Shown piece after piece: positions 50,706 to 59,449 of a stretch of 64,000 bases of DNA. Position numbers and translations under genes: made by a program. The notes beneath the pieces were generated by a model. It was given only the letters and a program-made list of their open reading frames with translations. It made no database searches and had not been told where the DNA came from. The DNA comes from Streptomyces sp. RerS4 (GTDB lineage Bacteria; Actinomycetota; Actinomycetes; Streptomycetales; Streptomycetaceae), in assembly GCF_023515955.1 (NCBI RefSeq), contig NZ_CP097322.1, forward strand, positions 4,078,501 through 4,142,500. Reading direction: 5' to 3'. The stretch's first letter is position 1, and every line of letters starts with the position of its first letter.

Positions 50706-51089
50706 GTGATCCAGATCGCACATACTGATCCCCATTCCGTGTCGGTTGCCGGGGCGGTGGTGCGGGAGGACGGTCGGGTGTTGGCGATCCGTCGGGCGGA
50801 CAACGGGACGTGGGAGCCGCCGGGCGGCGTGTTGGAGCTTGCGGAGACCCCGGAGGCAGGGGTGCGCCGGGAGGTGCTGGAGGAGACCGGGATCCACGTC
50901 GACGTGGACAACCTCACCGGCGTCTACAAGAACGTCGCACGGGGAATCGTGGCCCGCGTGTTTCGCTGCGAGCCTTCCGGGGGCACGGAGCACGTCTCCG
51001 ACGAGTCCACGGCAGTCCATTGGCTCACCCCCGAAGAGGTGTCCGAGCGGATGTCCGAGGTCTACGCGATCCGCCTGCTGGGACGATGA
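50706..51089 (+). CDS. NUDIX hydrolase
   Basis: The 127-residue enzyme has a complete Nudix box (GGVLELAETPEAGVRREVLEETGIHV) for Mg2+-dependent hydrolysis of nucleoside diphosphate derivatives. GTG 50706 gives a normal length; a long upstream extension to 50637 is unlikely because it overlaps the regulator promoter. Its last codons lie in the right arm (51082-51107) of the 26-bp inverted repeat. Confidence 0.9.
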   Translation: MIQIAHTDPHSVSVAGAVVREDGRVLAIRRADNGTWEPPGGVLELAETPEAGVRREVLEETGIHVDVDNLTGVYKNVARGIVARVFRCEPSGGTEHVSDESTAVHWLTPEEVSERMSEVYAIRLLGR

Positions 51090-51107
51090 GACTGACGGGA
51101 AAGCCCC
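51082..51107. repeat. Right arm of 26-bp inverted repeat
   Basis: Perfect reverse complement of 48473-48498. Together they enclose about 2.6 kb with the XRE regulator, two small genes and the NUDIX gene. Confidence 0.8.
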
Positions 51108-51145
51108 AAGGCATCTCTGAGGCCGCCCCGTCGGCGCATCGCCCC

Positions 51146-52354
51146 CTACCCCCGCCCCAGGAGCACCGTTCCCGAGGAGCAGAACCAGCCTCCCGTGCCC
51201 GAGGCCAGGGCCACCTCCGGCAGGTGGCCGGCGCGCTTCGTGACCTGGGTGGGGCCCGCTTCGCCGCGTAGTTGGCGTACCGCTTCGACCAGGAGGAACA
51301 GGCCGCGCATGCCCGGGTGGCAGGCCGACAGGCCGCCGCCGTCCGTGTTGACGGGCAACTCCCCCTCCCGTAGCAGCCGGCCCTTCTCGACGAAGGCTCC
51401 GCCTTCGCCCTTGGCGCAGAAGCCGAGGTCCTCCAGCGTCACCAGGGTCATGTACGTGAAGGCGTCGTAGATCTCCGCCAGGTCCACGTCCGCCGGGGTC
51501 AGGCCCGCGCGGGCGAAGGCCAGCCGGCCCGAGACCGCCGCCGGGGAGACGGTGAAGTCCTCCCACTCCGACATGGTCGTGTGCGAGACGGACGTACCCG
51601 TACCCAGGATCCACACCGGCGTCTTCGCCGTGTCCGGTACGTACTCCTCCGCCGCCAGCAGCACCGCGCAGCCGCCGTCCGAGCGGATGCAGCAGTGCAG
51701 CTTGGTGAAGGGGTCCGCGATCATCTCGGACGAGAGGACGTCGTCCACCGTGAGCGGGGCGCGGAACATCGCGTCCGGGTTGGCCGCCGCGTTCGCGCGG
51801 GCCTGGACGGCCACCGAGGCGAGTTGTTCGAGGGTGGTCCCGTACTCGTGCATGTGTCGGCGCGCGGCCATGGCGTACTTCGAGATCAGCGTGTGCCCGT
51901 ACGGGACCTCGAACTGGAGCGGTCCCCGCGCCCCGAACGAGAGGTTCGAGGTGCGCCGGCGGGCCTTGATGTCGGCGCGCGCCGTCGAGCCGTACACCAG
52001 CAGGACGGCGTTGGCGTGGCCGGCGGCGATGGCGTCGGCCGCGTGGGCCGCCATGACCTCCCAGGTCGAGCCGCCGACCGAGGTGGAGTCGACCCAGGTG
52101 GGGCGCAGGCCCAGGTACTCGGCCACCTCCACCGGGGCGAGGGTGCCGAGGCCGGCCGAGGCGAAGCCGTCGATGACGGAGCGGTCCAGACCGCAGTCCG
52201 CGAGCGCGCGGCGGGCGGCCTGGGCGTGGAGGGCGTAAGGGGTCGGGCCGTCGACCCGGCCGCAGTCGGAGAGGGCGACGCCGACCACCGCGACCCTGCG
52301 GCCGGGGCGGGATGCGGGTCCGGACGTCGTGGGTCCGGGCATGGGCAGAACCAT
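51146..52354 (-). CDS. SCP-x/lipid-transfer-type thiolase
   Basis: The 402-residue thiolase-fold protein has VAVVGVALSDCGRVDG, TSVGGSTWEVMAAHAADAI in place of the usual nucleophile-Cys region, and GGGLSACHPGMRG with the conserved His. The nucleophile position reads SVGGST, so the first Cys is absent, as in Ltp2-type retro-aldolases and lipid-transfer proteins. ATG 52354 is 17 bp from operator site 8 with no clear ribosome binding site, so the transcript may be leaderless or nearly so. GTG 52363 is an alternative. Confidence 0.85.
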   Translation of the reverse strand: MVLPMPGPTTSGPASRPGRRVAVVGVALSDCGRVDGPTPYALHAQAARRALADCGLDRSVIDGFASAGLGTLAPVEVAEYLGLRPTWVDSTSVGGSTWEVMAAHAADAIAAGHANAVLLVYGSTARADIKARRRTSNLSFGARGPLQFEVPYGHTLISKYAMAARRHMHEYGTTLEQLASVAVQARANAAANPDAMFRAPLTVDDVLSSEMIADPFTKLHCCIRSDGGCAVLLAAEEYVPDTAKTPVWILGTGTSVSHTTMSEWEDFTVSPAAVSGRLAFARAGLTPADVDLAEIYDAFTYMTLVTLEDLGFCAKGEGGAFVEKGRLLREGELPVNTDGGGLSACHPGMRGLFLLVEAVRQLRGEAGPTQVTKRAGHLPEVALASGTGGWFCSSGTVLLGRG

Positions 52355-52370
52355 GGGCAGCACCGTACAA

Positions 52371-52385
52371 CTGACGATCCGTCAG
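52371..52385. promoter_or_regulatory. Operator palindrome (site 8)
   Basis: CTGACGATCCGTCAG, a perfect match, just upstream of the thiolase start. Confidence 0.75.
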
Positions 52386-52461
52386 ACGCCAGACCAAGGC
52401 GAGGGTCCGCCCGCCCCCACCCGCGCCCGCCCCCTGTGCTTCTCGCTCCCGCCGTCCTAAC

Positions 52462-52476
52462 ATGACGCCCCGTCAG
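52462..52476. promoter_or_regulatory. Operator palindrome (site 9)
   Basis: ATGACGCCCCGTCAG, one mismatch, 21 bp upstream of the acyl-CoA dehydrogenase. Sites 8 and 9 share one divergent promoter region. Confidence 0.7.
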
Positions 52477-52496
52477 ATACGGGGAGGAGCCCGCCG

Positions 52497-53735
52497 ATGG
52501 ACGCCGCCTTCACCGCGGAGCAGGACGAGATGCGCCGCACCCTGCGCGAGATCCTGGGCAAACGCTGCGGACCGGACGAGGTCAAGGCCGCCGTCCGGAC
52601 CGCCGCCGGACACGACCGGGAGCTGTGGCAGCAGCTCTCCCGACGGCTCGGCCTGCCCGGCCTCGCCGTCGCCGAGGAATACGGCGGCGTCGGCTGCACC
52701 CCCGGCGACCTGGCCCTGGCCTGCGAGGAGACCGGCCGGGCGCTGCTGCCCTCGCCGCTGCTCGCCACCGCCGGGCTCGTCGTCCCGCTGGTCACCGCCC
52801 TCGGCACCGCCGACCAGCGCGCCGCCCTCCTGCCCCCGCTCGCCTCCGGGGAACTGACGGCCGCGCTCGCCGTCCCCGGCCCCGCCCTGGCCGTCGCCCT
52901 CGCCCTGACCGGCGACAACGCCCCCGGCGACTGGGCCGGCGGGGGTCGCGCGGGCGGGGTCCAGGCCCGCAGCACCTCCGACGGCGGCGGCTGGCGGCTC
53001 TACGGGGAGGTGGCCCAGGTGCTCGACGGCCACGACGCCGGGCTGCTCCTCGTCGCCGCGCACACCGGCGGCTTCGCGCGCAGCCGCACGCTGCTGTTCC
53101 TCGTACGGGGGGACGCGCCCGGCCTCGTACGGGCCCGCCAATCCACCCTGGACGAGACGCGCCCGCAGGGCCGGATCCAGCTGCGGGACGTGGAAGCGGA
53201 ACTGCTCGGGGAGGAAGGAAGCACTCCGCTCGACGCCCTGGCCGCCACCGGCCGCACCGTCGCCGGGCTCCTCGCCGCCGAGGCGGTCGGCGCGGCCGGC
53301 CAGGCGCTGGCCCGCACGGTGGAGTACGTACGCGGCCGCGAGCAGTTCGGCCGGCCCGTCGGCTCCTTCCAGGCGGTCAAGCACCGGCTCGCCGACCTCT
53401 ACGTCCAGGTCCAGGCGGCCCGCTCCGCCGCCTACTACGCGGCATGGGACCCGGACCAGGGCGGCCTCGCCCTCGCCCAGGCCCTGGAGGCGCTGCGGAC
53501 CACCGCCGGCGAGGCCATCCAGCTGCACGGCGGCATCGGCTTCACCTGGGAACACGACGCGCACCTCTACTTCAAGCGCGCCGCCGCCGACGAACTCCTC
53601 TTCGGCCCGGTCCACCGCCTGCGCGCGCACGCGGCGCACGGCGCGGGCCTGTTCGAACCGGCGAATCCCACCGGGACCGCGACACCCGGGACCGCGACAC
53701 CCGCGACCGCGACACCACAGAAGGTGGCCGTCTGA
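52497..53735 (+). CDS. Acyl-CoA dehydrogenase
   Basis: The 412-residue protein has the family C-terminal region YVRGREQFGRPVGSFQAVKHRLADLYVQ and LHGGIGFTWEHDAHLYFKRA. The mid-region is less conserved than in the 26389 enzyme and the N-terminal SEPDAGSD motif is missing, which resembles small-subunit or FadE-partner types. The extreme C-terminus is a Thr/Ala/Pro repeat (TATPGTATPATATP). Its stop overlaps the next ATG, so the two are coupled. It follows operator site 9. Confidence 0.9.
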   Translation: MDAAFTAEQDEMRRTLREILGKRCGPDEVKAAVRTAAGHDRELWQQLSRRLGLPGLAVAEEYGGVGCTPGDLALACEETGRALLPSPLLATAGLVVPLVTALGTADQRAALLPPLASGELTAALAVPGPALAVALALTGDNAPGDWAGGGRAGGVQARSTSDGGGWRLYGEVAQVLDGHDAGLLLVAAHTGGFARSRTLLFLVRGDAPGLVRARQSTLDETRPQGRIQLRDVEAELLGEEGSTPLDALAATGRTVAGLLAAEAVGAAGQALARTVEYVRGREQFGRPVGSFQAVKHRLADLYVQVQAARSAAYYAAWDPDQGGLALAQALEALRTTAGEAIQLHGGIGFTWEHDAHLYFKRAAADELLFGPVHRLRAHAAHGAGLFEPANPTGTATPGTATPATATPQKVAV

Positions 53736-54229
53736 TGTCTCCCGCGACCCCCCTGAACCGACGCGGCGTCAAGCTCATGCAGAAGGTCTCGTCGACCATG
53801 ATGTTCGCCAAGATCGCACCGCACTTCATCCCGGCCATGGACAAGGCCGTGCACCGGTTGACCCGCGGCAGGGTACTGCTGAGCGCCCGCATGCTGCCCG
53901 GAGTGATCCTCACCGCGCGGGGCGCGAAGACGGGCGAGCCGCGTACGACCCCGCTCGCGTGCATGCCGGAGGACGGAGGCGCGAGCTGGCTGCTGATCGG
54001 CTCCAACTTCGGCCGCCCCGGCCACCCGGCCTGGACCGGGAACCTGCTCAAGCACCCGGACGCGGACGTCAACTGGCAGGGACGGGACATCCCCGTACGG
54101 GCCCGGCTGCTGGCGGGGGCCGAGCGCGCGGAGGCGTGGCAGGCGGTGCTCGGGTTCTGGCCGCCGTACGCGACGTACCAGGCGCGCATCGAACGCGAGA
54201 TCAGGCTGTTCCGCCTGGAGCGCCGCTGA
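53735..54229 (+). CDS. F420-type nitroreductase-family (deazaflavin-dependent) oxidoreductase
   Basis: The 164-residue protein has LLSARMLPGVILTARGAKTGEPRTTPLACMPEDGGASWLLIGSNFGRPGHPAWTGNLLKHPDADV, the classic split-barrel of Ddn-like F420H2-dependent reductases. These reduce quinones, nitro compounds or enoyl groups. It is cotranscribed with an acyl-CoA dehydrogenase under the regulon operator. A run of seven 15-bp repeats follows the stop. Confidence 0.9.
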   Translation: MSPATPLNRRGVKLMQKVSSTMMFAKIAPHFIPAMDKAVHRLTRGRVLLSARMLPGVILTARGAKTGEPRTTPLACMPEDGGASWLLIGSNFGRPGHPAWTGNLLKHPDADVNWQGRDIPVRARLLAGAERAEAWQAVLGFWPPYATYQARIEREIRLFRLERR

Positions 54230-54233
54230 CGCG

Positions 54234-54338
54234 GCCCACATCGGGGTCGCCCACATCGGGGTCGCCCACCTCAGGGTCGCCCACCTCAGGGTCACCCACC
54301 TCAGGGTCACCCACCTCGGAGTCGCCCACATCGCGGTC
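54234..54338. repeat. Seven 15-bp tandem repeats
   Basis: Units of GCCCACATCGGGGTC and close variants (ACATC/ACCTC, GGGGTC/AGGGTC), seven in a row, 105 bp in all. They lie between the F420-type reductase and the tetR stop. The unit length is a multiple of three, but no gene reads through them. Confidence 0.9.
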
Positions 54339-54339
54339 C

Positions 54340-54363
54340 GGCGGACCCCCGGGAGGGTCCGCC
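54340..54363. terminator. Hairpin after the 15-bp repeats
   Basis: 9-bp stem (GGCGGACCC with GGGTCCGCC) and a 6-base loop, directly in front of the tetR stop. It is a candidate terminator for both convergent genes. Confidence 0.65.
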
Positions 54364-54364
54364 G

Positions 54365-55012
54365 CTACCGGGTCGGCTTCTTCCCGGTGACGCCCAGGTG
54401 CACGAGCAGCGCCAGGTTCGGCTTGAGTTCGGCCTGCTTGACGCCCCAGGTCTGGAACCCCTTCTGGTGCGAGGCGACCGCGGCCAGCATCGCGACCAGG
54501 GATCCCGCCATCGCCGCCGGGCTCAGGTCCTTGTCGACCTTGCCCTTGGCCTGGAGCTCCTTCATCGACTCCGTAAGGGAGTTGGTGACGGAGTTCAGGA
54601 TCTTCATGCGGATCTTGTAGAACCGCTTGTCACCCTCGGCCGCGCCCAGGTCCACGACCCGCAGGATCGCGTCGTTGCGACGCCAGAAGTCCAGGAAGCC
54701 CTCGACGAGTTCCTCCGCGGCCGCCCAGCCGGCCTTGCCGACCCAGTTGCGGCCCTCGACGAGCGTCGTCAACTGCGCGCCCTCGGTGGCCATTTGCTCG
54801 GCGATCTCCAGGACGGCACCCTCGACGTCCGGGAAGTACTGGTAGAAGGTCGCGGGGGAGGTGCCGGCCTTGCGGGCGACGTCGATCACCTTGACGTCGC
54901 GGTACGGCGAGGAGCTGAGCATCTCGCCGAGGCAGTCGAGCAGCTTCTGCCGCGTCGCCTGGCCGCGCCGGCCGGCGACACGCCCGTCGACGGTGCGTAC
55001 TTGTCCTGTCAT
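54365..55012 (-). CDS. TetR-family transcriptional regulator, likely repressor of the local regulon
   Basis: The 215-residue protein has an N-terminal TetR DNA-binding domain (RGQATRQKLLDCLGEMLSSS, KVIDVARKAGTSPATFYQYFPDVEGAVLEIAEQM) and a ligand-binding helical core. It is the only TetR-type gene in the window, next to promoters with CTGACG-NNN-CGTCAG palindromes. This makes it the most likely repressor, released by a CoA thioester or related ligand. A degenerate site (CTGTCATGCCGTCAG, 55006-55020) overlaps its own start, suggesting autoregulation. The TetR-operator link is inference. Confidence 0.88.
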   Translation of the reverse strand: MTGQVRTVDGRVAGRRGQATRQKLLDCLGEMLSSSPYRDVKVIDVARKAGTSPATFYQYFPDVEGAVLEIAEQMATEGAQLTTLVEGRNWVGKAGWAAAEELVEGFLDFWRRNDAILRVVDLGAAEGDKRFYKIRMKILNSVTNSLTESMKELQAKGKVDKDLSPAAMAGSLVAMLAAVASHQKGFQTWGVKQAELKPNLALLVHLGVTGKKPTR

Positions 55013-55326
55013 GCCGTCAGCTTACCGAGGGGGGGTCGGCGCGCTATCCGGCCGCCTGCAAATGGGGTCAGGTGGCCCCCGACCTGGGCGGAAGCGCCCG
55101 CACGACGGTCCGTGCGACGGAATCCGGCCGGTGGCGAGGGGGCCCGCGCCGGGCGCGGGGGCGCCCGTACCGTGCCGTAATCCCCCGAATAGTCTGATCA
55201 ACAGGCTGCGCACAGCCTTTACGGCGGATCATGGCGAAAAGACCCCGGACGCCACGAGGCCACACCGCCCGCACACCGCGCACCACCCGCACCGCCCGCA
55301 CCACGACCGACGGAAGGACCCGGCTC
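55013..55326. other. Intergenic region between tetR and the VOC gene
   Basis: 314 bases. It contains the degenerate operator-like sequence near the tetR start and a GC-rich palindromic stretch (around 55140-55170). An in-frame ATG at 55231 is possible, but the region before 55327 lacks normal codon bias. GGAAGGA at 55313-55319 marks the start of the VOC gene. Confidence 0.5.
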
Positions 55327-56127
55327 ATGGCCGCATTCGCCGAAGGCTCGCCCTGCTGGGTCGACGCCTCGCTCCCGGACGTCGAGGCGGGCAAGCGCTT
55401 CTACGGTGAGCTCTTCGGGTGGACCTTCGCCGACAGCGCGGGCGCCGAGTACGGGTACTACACCCAGGCATACAGCCGCGGCCGCAACGTCGCCGCCCTC
55501 GCCCCGAAGCCCGACGGCCGCATGCCCACCGTCTGGGGCGTCTACCTCTACACCGCCGACGCCTACGCCTGCGCCGCCCGCATCCGCGCCGCCGGCGGCC
55601 AGATGGTGATGGACCCGCAGCCCGTCGGCCCCTACGGCATCGCCGCCATGGCCGCCGACCCCGGCGGGGCCGTGTTCGGCCTGTGGCAGCCCGGCACCCA
55701 CCACGGCTTCGACGCCCAGAACGAGCCGTACACGTACTGCTGGGCCGAGGTCTACACCCGGGCCCGTGACGCCGTGGACGTCTTCTACGCCAACGTCTTC
55801 GGCTACGTACCGCAGGACCAGGACGACGACGCGAGCGGCGTCGAGTTCCGCGTCTGGTCCCCGCCCGGCAGCGCACCCGGCCCCGACACGGCAGTCTTGG
55901 GCCGCAGCCTGATCACCGACGCCTTCCCGGAGATCATGCCCGCCCACTTCCTCGTCTACTTCGCCGTGCCCGACTGCGACCAGAGCGTGGCCACCGTCCA
56001 GCGGCTCGGCGGACGCGTCACGGCCGACCCGTTCGACACGCCGTACGGCCGGATCGCGGTCGTCGCCGACAACCAGGGAGCCGTGTTCGCACTGCTCTCC
56101 GAGCCCCGCGTGAAGAGCGGCACGTGA
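55327..56127 (+). CDS. VOC-family protein, paralogue of the 40391 gene
   Basis: The 266-residue protein has two VOC modules (CWVDASLPDVEAGKRFYGELFGWTF and YCWAEVYTRARDAVDVFYANVFGYV). It resembles Streptomyces hydroxylases/CFP30B-type proteins. The ATG at 55327 follows a GGAAGGA site. It is placed between the TetR gene and the afsK-type kinase, as I remember for S. coelicolor SCO4422-4423. No operator palindrome. Confidence 0.88.
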   Translation: MAAFAEGSPCWVDASLPDVEAGKRFYGELFGWTFADSAGAEYGYYTQAYSRGRNVAALAPKPDGRMPTVWGVYLYTADAYACAARIRAAGGQMVMDPQPVGPYGIAAMAADPGGAVFGLWQPGTHHGFDAQNEPYTYCWAEVYTRARDAVDVFYANVFGYVPQDQDDDASGVEFRVWSPPGSAPGPDTAVLGRSLITDAFPEIMPAHFLVYFAVPDCDQSVATVQRLGGRVTADPFDTPYGRIAVVADNQGAVFALLSEPRVKSGT

Positions 56128-56314
56128 AACCAGGGCGGTAGCCGGGACCGGACCCGGCGCGGGCCTGACAGAATCGGGTGTGCGCGACCGCGGTCACAGC
56201 CCGCGGTGAGACACCGCGCGACACGTGCCGGCTCGCGTTCCGGTGCCACGTGCCGGTGCGCGCGCGGGTGGAATCGGGTCCGGCAGGGGCCCGTACGGGG
56301 AGGTGTGGAGGCGA

Positions 56315-58784
56315 GTGGTGGAGCAGCTGACGCAGCACGACCCGAGACGGATCGGCCCCTTCGAGGTGCTGGGACGGCTCGGCGCCGGCGGCATGGGGCT
56401 GGTCTATCTCGCACGGTCGGCGTCCGGACGGCGTGTCGCGATCAAGACGGTGCGCACCGAACTCGCCGAGGACCAGCTCTTCCGCGTGCGCTTCACCCGC
56501 GAGGTGGAGGCGGCGCGCGCCGTGTCCGGCTTCTACACGGCCGCGGTGGTCGACGCCGATCCGCGTGCGGCCGTGCCGTGGCTGGCCACCGCCTACGTCC
56601 CGGCGCCCTCCCTGGAGGAGATCGTCAACGAGTGCGGCCCCATGCCCGCCCAGGCCGTACGGTGGCTCGCGGCCGGTATCGCGGAGGCGCTCCAGTCGAT
56701 CCACGGTGCGGGGCTGGTACACCGCGACCTGAAGCCGTCGAACGTGCTCGTCGTGGAGGACGGCCCGCGCGTGATCGACTTCGGCATCGCGAGCGGCGTC
56801 TCCAACACCCGCCTGACGATGACGAACGTCGCCGTCGGCACCCCCGCCTACATGTCGCCCGAGCAGGCGAAGGACTCGCGGAGCGTCAAGGGCGCCAGCG
56901 ACGTCTTCTCGCTCGGCTCGACCCTCGTCTTCGCCGCGACCGGCCACCCGCCGTACCACGGGGCGAACCCGGTCGAGACGGTGTTCATGCTGCTGCGCGA
57001 GGGCCCCGACCTGGAGGGGCTCCCGGACGAGCTGCGGCCGCTGATCGACTCGTGCATGCAGATGGACGCCACCCGGCGCCCGACCCCCGCCGACCTCCAG
57101 GCGCAGCTCGCCCCGCACCTGTTCGACGGCGGCGACGACAGCGGGACGGCCTCCGCGTGGCTGCCCGCGCGGGCCGTCGCCATGATCGAGGCCCGGCGCG
57201 CGGGGACCCGTACGCCCGTCACCCCCGTGCCGTCCCCGTCGGGGCCGCCCTCCGGCCCGCAGGGCCACCGGGGCCGGCCGGGCTCCGCCGATCCGCAGGG
57301 CTACTCCACGCACCGCCCGCCGCCGCGCGGGACCGCCGACCCGTGGGTGGATCCGCGTACGGGCAGGCCGCCCCGCCGCGCCCCGACCGGCCGCCGCTGA
57401 CCCCGCCCGGTTCCCGCCCCGTCGGCGGGAGCCGCGCGCCGGGGCGCCCGTGCGGCTGGGCGGTTCGCCGGTGCCGATCGGGCCCGGACCGCGCGCCACG
57501 GCCGCCGCACCCGCCGGCCACTCCGGCGTGGACTCCGCGACCGGCTGGGTGCGCCCGCCGGGCGGCTCGCGCGGCACGCCGCTGCCGTCGCCGTCGGCGT
57601 CGGCGTCGCCCGCCACGGGCGGGATGCCGCAGCCGGGACCGTCCCCGGACAGCGGCCGCTGGCGTCCGTGGCGCTTCCGCATGTCCAACGAGGTGTGGGG
57701 CACCCCGACCGTCGCCGGCGACCTGCTCTACGTGACCTCCTTCGAGGTGCACGCCCTGGACGTCGGCAGCGGCCGGCGCCAGTTCAAGACGCGCGACGTC
57801 GCCTGGTCCATGGCCGTCGCCGACGGCCGCATCCACGCCTCCGACGGCCCGTCCCTCTACGCCCTCGACGCGACCGACGGCTCCGAGCGGTGGCGCCTGG
57901 CCACCGACGCCTGGGTGTACGCGCTGCGCGCCGAGCGGGGCACCGTCGTCACCGCCACGCGCGGTGGCGGCGTACAGGGCCGGGAGGCCTCCAACGGCCA
58001 CACGCTGTGGGAGCTGACCGGGGCGCAGACCGACTTCGAGACCCCGGAGGCGGCCCCCGTCCTGCACGACGGCACCGTCTACGTGTGGCAGGACGCCCGG
58101 CTGCGCGCCCTGGACGCCCGCTCCGGCCAGGAGGCCTGGTCGTACCCGGTCGGGGACGCCGCCTCCTGTGGCAACGTGCCCGTCCGCGTCACCCCCGCCC
58201 CCGACGGCAACGTCTACGTCTGCGCCGGGACCCGCGTCCTGTCCGTGGACCGGGCCTCGGGCCGGGTCCGCTGGCACTTCGAGGCCCCCGCGGTGTTCCT
58301 GGCGCCGCCGGCCTTCGCCCCGGGCGCGGCCGTCACCGGCGGCGGCGTCTACCTCGTCGACTACCTGGGCACCGTCTACGCCCTCGACGCGGCCACCGGC
58401 ACGGACCGCTGGCGCATCGCCACCGAGCCGCGTGCGGCCGTCGACCCGGTGCTGGTGGCGGGCGGCAACGTCCACCTGGGCGCCGGCAGCGCCCTGTACA
58501 CGCTGGACGCGGTCACCGGCACCCCGAAGTGGCGGTTCGCGGCGGGCGGGGAGATCACCGGCTCGCCGGCGGTCGCGGACGGCCGGGTCCACTTCGGCTC
58601 CGCCGACCACTGCCTCTACACCCTGGACGCGGCGGGCGGCCAGCTCCGCTGGAAGCTGGCCACGGGCGGCGAGATCACCGGCTCGCCGGTGGCGGAGGCG
58701 GGCGTCGTGTACGCGTGCAGCAAGGACCGCTGCGTGTACGCCCTGGACGCGGCGAAGGGAACGGGTACGCGACACGCTTCCTGA
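56315..58784 (+). CDS. afsK: AfsK-type Ser/Thr protein kinase with PQQ-like propeller; apparent frameshift
   Basis: GTG-GTG-GAG at 56315 gives MVEQLTQHDPRRIGPFEVLG, matching AfsK as I remember it. The kinase has Lys44 (VAIK), HRDLKPSN (Asp138), DFG (Asp155) and GTPAYMSPEQA. After the linker the frame-2 reading stops at 57400. In frame 3 the protein continues, and from 57660 to 58784 it forms a PQQ-like beta-propeller with repeats such as GDLLYVTSFEVHALDVGSG and YTLDAVTGTPKWRFAAGGEITGSP. A shift between about 57300 and 57450 joins them. AfsK kinases phosphorylate AfsR and also affect polar growth; no afsR gene is nearby here. Confidence 0.82.
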
Positions 58785-58866
58785 CCTGCCGGGACCGGCT
58801 TCGGGGCGGGGTCCGTGGCACGACACCGCCCCCCTCCGGGTCGCGTCCGGCACCAGGAGTGACAGG

Positions 58867-59373
58867 ATGGACCCCATGAGCAACGTCTACTTCGACATCA
58901 CCATCAACGGCGCCCCCGCCGGCCGCATCGTCTTCAACCTCTTCGACGAGGTCGTCCCGAAGACGGCGCGCAACTTCCGCGAGCTCGCCACCGGCCAGAA
59001 CGGCTACGGCTACGCCGGCTCCGGCTTCCACCGCATCATCCCCCAGTTCATGCTGCAGGGTGGTGACTTCACCAACCACAACGGCACCGGTGGCAAGTCC
59101 ATCTACGGCGAGAAGTTCGCGGACGAGAACTTCGACCTGAAGCACGACCGCCCGTACCTGCTGTCGATGGCGAACGCCGGCCGCAACACCAACGGCTCGC
59201 AGTTCTTCATCACCACCGTCGTCACCCCGTGGCTCGACGGCAAGCACGTCGTCTTCGGCGAGGTCGTCGAGGGCAAGGAACTCGTCGACCAGATCGAGGC
59301 CCTGGGCTCCCAGTCCGGCGCCCCCAAGGGCAAGGTCGAGATCGCGGAGTCCGGCGTCGTCGACGCCGCCTGA
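58867..59373 (+). CDS. Cyclophilin-type peptidyl-prolyl cis-trans isomerase
   Basis: The 168-residue protein has the cyclophilin core (FHRIIPQFMLQGGDFTNHNGTGGKSIYGEKFADENF, LSMANAGRNTNGSQFFITT, WLDGKHVVFGEVVEG), with the catalytic Arg in FHRII. It is cytoplasmic, without a signal peptide, and speeds folding at proline bonds. ATG 58867 is best (AGGAG, 7 bases); 58876 is possible. It is followed by a strong terminator. Confidence 0.95.
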   Translation: MDPMSNVYFDITINGAPAGRIVFNLFDEVVPKTARNFRELATGQNGYGYAGSGFHRIIPQFMLQGGDFTNHNGTGGKSIYGEKFADENFDLKHDRPYLLSMANAGRNTNGSQFFITTVVTPWLDGKHVVFGEVVEGKELVDQIEALGSQSGAPKGKVEIAESGVVDAA

Positions 59374-59395
59374 TCTCCACCGTCACCGCACCGGT

Positions 59396-59429
59396 CGGCC
59401 CCGCCTCCCCTTCCCGGGGAGCGGGGCCG
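59396..59429. terminator. Terminator after the cyclophilin
   Basis: Stem CGGCCCCGC-CTCCCC pairing with GGGGAGCGGGGCCG (one bulged base), about 5-base loop, between convergent genes. Confidence 0.75.
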
Positions 59430-59449
59430 CCGCCGTTTCTCGCGTACGC

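Noticed and set aside
51069..51145. tRNA or attachment site at the end of the NUDIX gene
   Set aside because: No cloverleaf fold or CCA-end could be formed; the signal is the 26-bp inverted repeat only.
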